Source: a virus
Virus record (IMG/VR): IMGVR_UViG_3300026334_000001
Location: 1 to 64,000 of that record
Reading direction: 5' to 3' (one strand)
DNA: 64,000 nucleotides
Below the pieces are notes generated by a model. The model had not been told where the DNA came from and did no database searches. It was given only the letters and a program-made list of their open reading frames with translations. A program made the translations under genes and the position numbers. Every line of letters begins with the position of its first letter. Positions within the stretch are counted from its first letter, which is position 1. Below are positions 26,549 to 37,400 of this stretch, one piece after another.

Positions 26549-28411
26549 ATGCCCGAATATAATACTAACTTACAATTTCAACCATACGTAACTCCTTATG
26601 CTGGCGCGCCAACTAAGGAGTTTGACGTTTTGGGGCAAACTCTATCTAATAGATACGAAGAGAATCTAGCTAAGATGGATGAATTAGATATGTATGTGAA
26701 TAAGATGCAAACTCTAGCAGGAGATCAACCTTTGAAGCAACAATTAATATCTGATACAAGAGGTATTGTTTCTGATATTAGAAAAGCAGGTAATTGGGAA
26801 AATGCACGTAATCAAGTAAGAGAAGTTGCTAGACGTATTGGTGGAGATGCTGTTCTTGGAAAAGCCCAAGAGAATTACAAGAAAGCACAAGAGATGCAAG
26901 ATATAATGGCTAAGATGAAAGTTCAAGGTCAAACACCTCTTGTATTTGGTGATGTATCTAATTTTACTACTGTTGATCCATCTACAGGACAAGTAAGAGA
27001 TTTTACTCCAGATGTACAAAAGCAATTGGATTACGATACTAGAAGAAAAACATACTTCGATCAAATGGAAGCTGATGCTCAAGCAGCACAAGGTGGAGGG
27101 TATAGACAAAATCCACAAACAGGAGTATGGGAACAAGTATCTAGTGGTCAAAGTGTAAAAGGAATCTTTGAACCTAAGATCAGAGCGCAAGCAGCTAGAA
27201 GTATTGGTAATTACTTAACTACTGATGAAGGTCAACAAGAATTTAGAGTGCTTACAGAGAAACATGGTTTTACTCCACAACAAGCTAAAAATGAACTACA
27301 ACAGAGATTGTATAATACTGGAATGGAGAAAGTATTTAAGCAAGTATCTAGAGAGCAACAAGCACAAATGGTTCCTGGTCAAATGGGAGCTGGAGCAGGG
27401 GCAGGATATAGTCCTTTCGATCAAACTGTAACAGTTAAGACAGAAGTAACTCCAGAGGGCAAAGCAAAAGAATTCAGAAATACTATTAGTAGTGCATTTG
27501 ATACTAGTGTTCCAATAGAGCAAAGAAAGAATCAGCAATATGAATTAACTACTAAGTTAGAGCATATGGCTAAAACTGGAGATGCAGATGCTAAAAAGTA
27601 TGCTACTCAATATCTTAGTTTGATTAACGATGTTAAGAATACATATAAAGGAAAAGCAGATGATGTAATGAACATTATTACTAATGGTAAGATTGATGAT
27701 GTAATTGCTAATACTCCTGTATTTGGAGAGAAGTTAAATAAATTATATCAAAATTTTGCAGGTCTTAAAGGAGAATCAACTAATCATCCATTATTAGGAT
27801 TTGATACTCATTTTGAGAATCAGTGGGAAGCAGTTAAACCAGATAGGCAAATACCTATGGTTAAACCTGACTTAAGTAAATTAACTTCAGATCAACGTAG
27901 TACAGTTAAAGCCGCTGCTACAGATTATAATAAAGAAGATTTTACATTTGTAAGATCAGATAATCCTAAAGTTAAATCTATGGATGACCTTGAAGGAGAT
28001 GTTAAAATTAAAGCTGTATCTAGAGGTAAATTGATGAGTGGTTTAGGAACTGGTTTATTAATAGAAGATAGCAAAGGAAATCAAGTATGGACTACTCCTA
28101 AATCTAAAGAAGTAACAAATAGCTTCTTACAACAATGGGGAATGCCAGAACAGATATATCTTAATGATGTAGCTACAGGAAGTCAAGGATTAAATCAAGC
28201 TCTTACAGATTATCAATTAGTAAAAGCAGGTAGAGTTGAACCTAAGATGGCTCAAGGTGTATTAAAAACAATGTTTGATTATTCGCATATCTTACAACAA
28301 GCTATGCCTGATGAACCAGAAGCAAAAAATCTGTATAAAACAGTAGGTAATAAGAGAGAGATCAATACAGAGAACTTAATGAAACTAGCAGAAAAATATC
28401 AATATAAATAA
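26549..28411 (+). CDS. Virion cargo protein, helical
   Basis: 620 residues, Gln/Lys/Glu-rich and helical, starting MPEYNTNLQFQPYVTPY. No membrane segment or catalytic motif; residues 30-120 look like a coiled coil. It has a 43-base leader with an AGGAGA about 25 bases before the start, and lies 3 bases before the giant polymerase gene. Position between the other cargo genes supports a structural cargo or ejection role in crAss-like virions. Confidence 0.55.
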   Translation: MPEYNTNLQFQPYVTPYAGAPTKEFDVLGQTLSNRYEENLAKMDELDMYVNKMQTLAGDQPLKQQLISDTRGIVSDIRKAGNWENARNQVREVARRIGGDAVLGKAQENYKKAQEMQDIMAKMKVQGQTPLVFGDVSNFTTVDPSTGQVRDFTPDVQKQLDYDTRRKTYFDQMEADAQAAQGGGYRQNPQTGVWEQVSSGQSVKGIFEPKIRAQAARSIGNYLTTDEGQQEFRVLTEKHGFTPQQAKNELQQRLYNTGMEKVFKQVSREQQAQMVPGQMGAGAGAGYSPFDQTVTVKTEVTPEGKAKEFRNTISSAFDTSVPIEQRKNQQYELTTKLEHMAKTGDADAKKYATQYLSLINDVKNTYKGKADDVMNIITNGKIDDVIANTPVFGEKLNKLYQNFAGLKGESTNHPLLGFDTHFENQWEAVKPDRQIPMVKPDLSKLTSDQRSTVKAAATDYNKEDFTFVRSDNPKVKSMDDLEGDVKIKAVSRGKLMSGLGTGLLIEDSKGNQVWTTPKSKEVTNSFLQQWGMPEQIYLNDVATGSQGLNQALTDYQLVKAGRVEPKMAQGVLKTMFDYSHILQQAMPDEPEAKNLYKTVGNKREINTENLMKLAEKYQYK

Positions 28412-28414
28412 GGT

Positions 28415-31400
28415 ATGTCAAAGAAAAGAAGTTTACCACAAGCTCCAATAGATTATACTAATCCATCGGATGAAGATATTGCAAGAGGGTTAAAACAATA
28501 TGGAGTTAGTCCTTACTTAACGCCAGCTCGTCCAGAAAGTGCTATTGAATATGGTACAGATGTAAGTCAGTATGGAACTGGACTTATAGGAGAAAAAGGT
28601 GGTGAAGGTTTCATAACTGCTCCCGAAGAACAGTTTCAAGATATAGCTGCTCAAAATCAAGGAGCTGGTTCAATGCTCTTAAGAGGAACAGGTAGATTAC
28701 TTGGAGGAGCTGCTATGAAAACTCTTGAAGGGTTTTCTTTGTTAGGTTCTGGAGTACTAGGAGGTATATATGATGCTACTGGATTAGATCAAGCTATTGG
28801 TGGTAAAGAAATGACTTGGGATGATTATGTAGATAATCCTGTTAATAATACTTTATTCAAAGCAGAAGATTGGATGAAGAGTAAAATGCAGATTTATAAA
28901 CCAAGTGATTGGAATAGTAAGTCTTTTCTAGAACAAGTTTCTTCTGGTGCTTGGTGGGCAGATGAAGGATCAGATGCAGCTGCATTTGCTCTATCTACAT
29001 TACTTCCAGCTGGATTATTAGGAGATGCTGGTATAGGTGCTAAAATGATGGGAACTGTTGGAGAAGGTGCTGGTATGATTGATGAAGCAGGACAAGTACT
29101 TAATTCTGGAACTAAAGTAGCTAAAGCTCTTAATGGTGGAGCTAAAGCTTTAAATAAAGTATCACAAGCATTAAATTTTGGTGAAGTTGGAATGCTTAAC
29201 TTACCAAAGACAGCAGGAACAATAGATAACTTAGTTACTAATGCATTGATGACTACATCAGAAGCTTTATTTGAAGCTAGAGATACTGGTCAACAAATGA
29301 AGCAGGAAGTAGTTAAGAAGTGGAATGAAACATATCCAAATCAGAAAGTTAGTGACTTTGAAGAACTACCAGATCAAGTTAAGCAAACAGAGAAAGAAAA
29401 GATGTCTGGTAATCAGAGAGATACTTTCTTAGCTAACTTAGCAGCTCTATCATTTACTAATAAGTTTGAAACAGCATTATTAAATAAGTTTGGTTCTCAA
29501 ACTGCTAAAGCAGGTCTTAAAGCTTTGGAGGTATCAGATGAATTACTTACACCAGCAGCTAGATTAACTAAGAAAGGAATTTCAGGTTTCTTTGAAAATA
29601 CAGGTTTAAAATCTGCATTAAAAGAAGCTGCTACTGGAGCATTTATGGAAGGTATCTTAGAAGAAAATATTCAAAGTGCTATTCAAAATGTAAGTCAACA
29701 TTATAGTGGTAATGGAAAAGATAACTGGTTTTTAGATGCTTTAGATTATACAGGTGATGTTGTTAAAGGATCATTTGATAATTTATCAGATCAAGAAGCA
29801 TGGAAGTCTATTGGTTCTGGTATGGTTATTGGTGCATTAAGTGGTGTAATAGGTGGATTTAAAGAACACAGACAAGAAGTAAAAGATGCTAATCATGTTG
29901 CAGGTAGATTAAATGAAGCTACTAATAACTTCTTAAATGTAGGAAATGCTTTATACGAAAGAATTCCAGTTATTGATGAACAAGGTAATCCAACAGGAGC
30001 TACCAAAATTAAATTAGATCAAGAAGGAAATCCATTATATAATAATGAAGCTCTTAATAGATTCATGGCTAATCAAGCTATGGTTTCTTCATTAGAATCA
30101 ATTGCAGATCTTTATCAATCTACAGGAAATGAGGAGATAGCAAGTTACGTTAAGAATGAAGCTTTCTCTAAATGGGCGCAAGCACATTTAGAATCTGGAT
30201 TAGGAGAAGAAATGTATGCCAAGTTAAAGAAACTTGGAACAATGAAAGATACGGATCTTCTACAATCTAATATACCAATTACTACTGTACAAGGAGAAAA
30301 GGTATCTTCACAAGCAATAGCTAATCAATATATAGCTAAAGCTAAGGAGTTAGAAGCAGATTATAGACAAATATCTAAAACAATACCAGCTGAACAATCA
30401 GGTCGTATTGATAATGCATATCAAACTAAATCTAGATTAAGGGAATTAGGTAAACTTAAGGATGCTTTAAATTTAAAGCTAGGAGATTATCAGAATAAAA
30501 TTAGATCTGGTAATGATACAGTTGATCTTATTAATAGAAAGGTAACTCAATTAGAAGCATCTAAAGCACAATCGGAGTTCTTTGTAAATGCTAGTGGAGA
30601 AAATGCACAAGCTTATTTGAGTTCATTAGATAGACTTGAGAAAGAAATAACTCAATTAAAAGCAGATAATAAGGATATGTTACAGGATCAAGGTCATGAT
30701 GTAACTCCAGGTATTGAACCTATTCCTTATCAAACAGCTGGAATGTTTAAGTCTGATTTTCAAGATTACACTAAAACTAATGATAAACTTGCTGCTATTG
30801 AAGGTGGTTCAGCAGAATTAATGGATCATTATAATGGTGTTATTGATTATAAAAATGGCGAAGAGTTTTATAATAACTATCTAAATCAAGGAGTTGCAGG
30901 ACATAATCTTAAATCTGAACTTGAAAAAGCTGTAACTGAACAACAAGCAGTTGTAGATAGACAAGAAGAAGATCAATGGCGAGAGTTTCAAGATAATCTT
31001 AAACAAGGAGATTTCTTAGAAACTCCTACTGAACAAGGTTATGTAGCTAAAGATGCAGATGGAAATTTAACTTTTAATAATAGAATTATAACTCCAGCAG
31101 TTCTTAGAGCATTACAACCAACTAAAGTTAGTGAAGCTGATGTAGCTTTACGTAAACAAGAAGCTTTAGATAATACTCGTAGAAATCAAATGCAAGCTAG
31201 AGTAACTGGTAATCTTCAAGATATATCAGTACTTAATGATGCTATTAGACGTGGAGAAGATGGATTATTGAATAATCAAATTGAATTAGAAAAATTAATA
31301 AACAAATCAAATGGTAAAGCTAACAGCACTCAAAATCAAATTGCTAAACAAATTGAAGCAGTTAAGGGCACGATAGATGAAATTCAATCTGGATTAGATG

Positions 31401-34400
31401 TAGCTAATCAAAGAAAGAGTAATCTAGAACAAGAAACTACTAACTACCTCCAGATGTTAGAATCTGGAGATGTAGTTGGAGTAGCGGAAGTAGAAAGTGA
31501 ATTAGCAGAAGTTAATAGTCAAATAGAAGAACTTAATCATCAAATCTCCTTAATGGAGAAGTTAAAGGATGAAGGCAATAAATTCCTTTCTTTCCTAGAA
31601 GATTTATGGAAGAAAGCTTTTCCTAATAAACGTAGACAATTAGAAAAAGGTCGTCAAGAATATACTGATGTTAAAGAAGAGATTCAATTAAGTAAGCAAC
31701 AATTAAAACAACTTGATGAAAACATAGCTAATACATCTACTATTTTAACTCAACTTAATAATAGATCAACTGTTTTACAGAATGAAATAACTCAATATCA
31801 ATTAGCAGCAAGAGCATTCTCTCCTGTAATTAATACTAAAACAGAAGAAGGAGTTCAGAATAAAGCTAATCCAGTAACAGAAGATCAAGAAGGTATTACT
31901 TATAATTCAGCTAGAAATCCTGATGTTAGTGGAGCATTTACTTTTAGAACTACTGGTTTTCATGGTAACGATAAAACAGGTCTTAATCCAAAAGAATCAC
32001 AAAGAAGATGGTTTAAATGGGCAGAAAGAACACCTCTCTCGGAATTAAAGAATCTAAAATTAAGAGTTGTAACTATTAATGATGAAACTTATGGAACAGG
32101 GAAGATTAACGACCTTTTTCGGGACGAACCTATGGAGTACAAGACAGAACACGATCTTAAAGTTGTGGTTGTTGACTCAAGGGGAAATGCGATTGACTAT
32201 ATGGGAGGACCAGTTCATACGAATCTCTTATTGCCAAAGGATAATGTAAGTGATTATAAATATGGAGATGGTTCATCTATGTTTATTAATAAGACTGGTA
32301 TGAGTGATGCTGCTATTAAAGAGAAGAATGATACATATAAGAAATTCACTCAATCTTTAAAAGATGCCAAAGAACCAGTATATCTAGAGATTACAGGAAA
32401 ATCTAATGGAGTTAAAGCTAGAGGAGAAAGAACTTCTATTAGAGAAGTTTTTGGAACTGAAGATATTAATCTTCAAGTTGTAACTAGTGAAACTATTACA
32501 ACTGCTGATGGTACTTCAATAAGTGCAAGACCTGGAACTGTTATTACTATAGTTGATGGAAGAGTTACACCATTATTGACTAGAAAATTAAGTTCAGAAG
32601 AGGGCAGTAAAGTATTAGATTTACTTAAAGATTATTCTAAATTAAGAGAGAATAAAAAAGCTAATGCTAAAGAACTTAAAGATGGATTGAGTCAGTTAAA
32701 ATCAATTGTCTTCATGGGAGATACAGCAGATCCAGCTACTTCTATGGGATTTGTGACAGGAGAGAATAATTTTAAGTTTGGAAACGCTCTTATTAGTATT
32801 AAGGAATTACAGTCAGGAGAATTCGATCCACAAATTAGAGCTTTCTTAGAAAATAAATACCATCAAGTTAGTAATGATTGGTTGAAATCAAAAGCATCAT
32901 ATGAAGATGTATTTGGTAAAAAATGGAATTCTTACAAAGATTATTTAATTGGAGAAAGAGATAATCCATTAGATGCTCCACTTACTAGTGATTTAGTTCC
33001 TGTTACTGATGATATTAATAAACCATCATTCTATAGTACATATGTAACTTTTGGTACAGATATTAAAAATTCACCTAAAGCTGAAACTAAATCAACTAAA
33101 ACTAACGTATCTATTCCTGTATCAACTGTTAATGAAGAAATTCAAAATAGAGATGAACAAGTAGTTCCAGTTAAGAAAAGTATCTTTAAAAAGAAACAAG
33201 CCTCTCCTGTAGTTGAAACTAAATCAACTAATCAAGTAACTGTTATAACTGAAGATACTTTATTAGAAGAACCATCTTATGAACCAACATTTGAACCTCC
33301 TACTGGAACAGTTCAAAAGTTTGCAGATGTTATTAAAGGAAAACCTGTAACTGAAGTAAAAGCTCCAGAAGCAGAATTAACTGATGATGATATTGAAGCT
33401 ATGATTGAAGCTTCATTTACTCCTAAGAAGAAAGAAGAAGTTGTAATGGGAGTTGTTCCTGTAGATCCATCTGATTTATTTTTAGATGCTACAAGAATAT
33501 CAGAAAATTATGTTAAAGAAGATACAGGTAAAGCACAAGCATGGTTTAAACAAAATATAGGTGAAAATGTACCATTCCATTTAGTTAATGGTCTAGTTAA
33601 TCAAAGAGCTTTCGGAATGTTTAGTAAACATGGAGAAGTTCTTATATCTGATTTAGCAGTTGAAGGTACAGTATATCATGAATCATTCCATGCAGTTACT
33701 CAATTAGCTTTAGGTAAAGATGAACGTAAAGCTTTATATGATAATTATAGAAAAACTAGAAATGTAGATCTTTCAGATAGAGATGTAGAAGAAGAACTTG
33801 CAGAAGAGTTTAGAACTTACATGCTATCTCAAGGAGAATATAAAATACCAGAGGCTAATTTCTTTAAGAGATTATGGAATGCTATTAAGAAAGTAATTGG
33901 TATTCCACAAGATAAAATTGAAGAGCTATATAAAAATATATCTACTGGAAAGTTTAAAGGTTTAACAGCTAAAGAACTTGATGGTGGTAATATATATTCA
34001 TCAATATTATCAGATTATTCAGTTTCATTTGCTAAAGAACTGATGGAAGGAATGACGACATACTTTATGAGGAATCTATTTAAAAATGGATTCTCTGTAA
34101 AGGATATAGTAAAATTTCAAGAAGATACTTTAAGTAAAGATAGTGCAGATAGAATAGCAGGTACATATAATAATATTCTATCAAATATTGCTTTCATGTG
34201 GTCAGATGAAAAACTGGCTGGAATGGATAAAGATACTGCACAAGAGTTTAAAGATTCAAGAAACTTTGTAACAGCTAACTGGAAAGGTATTGTTCAAGAA
34301 CATAATACCTATATGCAGAGATTTGGTATCAATATGAGTTTTGAAGATACTATTTATAGTTCTGTTACTGAAGAAGATAGAAATAAAGATACATTAGGTA

Positions 34401-37400
34401 TCATTAATAACTTTGAATTCTCTACTAGAGATGGAATGCCTAATTCAGTTAAATTATTATTTGCTGCATTACCTTCATTAGATAAAGATGGTAAAGTGGC
34501 AACTAATGCAATTGGATTACATGGTATATCAGATTATACAGCTAATCAAAGATTACTACAAAATAAGTTATCTAATGTAAGTGACTTTAAAGAACAAGTT
34601 TCTATTATTAAAGATCTAATGAAAGTTAGACCTGAATTCAAGTATTTATTACAATATCTTGGAGTACAAGATGATAATGAAACACCATCAACAGCGGGAT
34701 CAGATATATTTGATCTTCAAATGGCATTTAGACAGCAGTTTGATAAAGCTAAATACAGTCCACAAATTATCATTTATGATGAAGGAACTATTAAAACTGT
34801 AGATGCTGATGATGATCGTATTGTAAATGCTATATCTACTGAATGGCAGAATAATTTGAAAGCTAAATTATCTACTGCTAATATACCATCAATTCAAACT
34901 AATGATTTAGGACAATTGGTATATAATGCAGATTATCTAGTTAATAAGTATTTCAAACCGTCTACAGTTAAAAAAGGGAGATTAGTACTTAAAGATGCTG
35001 GAAAAGAATCCCTCCTTTCTTTCTATAAGGATTTAGGTATTGAATTTTCAGATAAAGATAATATTGATTATGGTAAGTTAGCAGATAAATCTTACTTCAT
35101 AATGAATTCAATTCAATCGCATCCAGAAGAATTGAATTTATTTGCTAAACCACATAACTTAAGAGGTGACTTGGCATCACTTCTAGAAGAAGAGGTGAAG
35201 TCTAGAGATGATCTTTCTGACAATCAACATATTAATCCTGAAGGAAAGACAGTTTATAGTATTAGTTTAAATAACTATCTTTCACAAACAGTAAATGTAT
35301 TAAATAGAGTTATTCCAGATCATCTTAAATGGAATGAGAAAGATAGAATTGGTAATCCATTTGTAAGGAATTCTCAATGGGGAAAGAAATTTGCAGCTGG
35401 AAATAAGATGAAATTAGTAATGTTAGAAGGTGCTGGTATTGCTGAGGCTGGAACAGATGCTAAAATGGCTGATGATCTTACTAGAGGTGATACTGGATCA
35501 GTACAGTTTCAGAAAGTGTTAGATGGAGTTTATCCCCTTCTACAACCAGGAGATAAGAAACTTGCATATGGATTTAGCTTTGGAGAAGAGATATCTCCTA
35601 AAATGAAGTATGAAGAAATGGTATCTCAATTAAAAGGGTATCTATCTGATGAGTTATTATCATCATGGATGTTGAATGTAGAAGGTATTGGAGCTGATGT
35701 TAAGAACTATAAATCATTAGGAAAAGATCTTCGTTCATTTAAAGGAGCTATTACTGGTTATGAACAATTAATTAAAAAGAAAGTATCTAGACAAACTATA
35801 CTTAATCATATTGAGAATTTTGTAAATAGTGATGAAGTTACTAAACAAGTAGAAAAATGGTTTGATAATAAAGTTGATAAAAATATAGAAGAACTAAAAA
35901 ATTATCAAACTATTAAAGAATCTAAATTAGGGGTATTTACATTATTAGGTATTAGTGAAGAAACTGCTGAAAAATATGCAGGTAAGAAAAACAATCTTTC
36001 TACACAAGAGATGAAAGATTTAGTTAAGTTTTTTACTTATGGTTCATTGCATGGTAATATAGAACAAACTAAATTATTTACAGGAGATACAGCATTCTAT
36101 GAATTTACATCTAAGAAAGTTGACTTCTTTAAACGTGTATCTGGTTTAATTGGTACTGGTAAAACAGCAGCTATAGGAGAACAAATTAATAATTGGTTTA
36201 ATACTAATTTTAAACAACAATATATAGATAGAGATGGTAAAATAGTTGATGGTAAAGTTAGTGATGGTAAGATTAATACTGTAGTTTTTAATGATGTTAA
36301 AATAGCAGCAGAAAACTATAATGGTTTATTATCTACTATGGATTCATTAGGATATGATAAAGAATATTCTAGAGGATTAATGAAAGCTTATTCTGAATCA
36401 GCTGATGAAGCAGATGCTCAAGGTTATATTACAATGCCAGAATATAGAGAATTCCTTAAAAGAACTGGAGATTGGAAAGATAGTCATGAAGTTGCTTATC
36501 AAAAAATGTTGAAAGGAGATAGATTAACTAAAGAAGATATATATAGATTCCCACCATTAAAGCCACAGTATTTTGGTAATCAACAATATGGAGAATTATA
36601 TGTACCTACATTCTATAAATTTTCAGTAATGCCATTAATACCTCAAGTTATTAGTGATATTAAAGCTAATGGATTGAAAGATCTAATGGATCAAATGCAT
36701 GAACAACAAATAGGTATTGCTACATTTACTTCTGGTAATAAAGTAGGAGTTGTAAATACACATGACTTCTATGATGAAAATGGAAACGTTAAACAACAAA
36801 CTTATACTCCTCAAGTTGTAGGATATGAAGGAATGAAAATTCAGTTAGATATTTCTCCAGAAGTTAAAGATAAAGTTACATTTGGTACTCAATTCCGTAA
36901 GTTGGTATTAATGAATCTAAAAGGAAATTCATTAACAATTGATGGAAAGAAAGTAGATGGTAATGAGCTAATCAAAAAATATAGCGGTCTTATTGATAAG
37001 TTAATACAGATTGATACTGAAAATTTAACTAAGAAATTAGGTATTGAGAAAAAAGGAGATAAATATAAGATCAATAATGTTAAGTATCTTAAAGAAACTC
37101 TTGTAGAAGAATCGGTAAGAAGGGGAGTTGCTTCTAATCTAATTGAAGGAATTGAACAAGTATTTGATGCTGATAAACCATACATGGACTTATTAGTAAC
37201 CAGAAACAAAATGGAGAATATCTTAATGTCAATGGTCAATAATAACTTGATCAAACAGAAGATGTTCGGGGATATGAAAGTTCAAGGAGCTTCAACAGGA
37301 TTTGAGCAAACAGCAAGAAAGCAAAGTTCTGTTAATGATCAAGCATGGGCATCTAATTTAGAAGCTCTTAAGTTTTATGATTTTAAAGATGGTAAAACAC

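Noticed and set aside
36889-37254. - strand frame of 121 codons inside the giant polymerase gene
   Set aside because: It is the antisense shadow of a strongly coding + frame and has no start signal or recognisable product.
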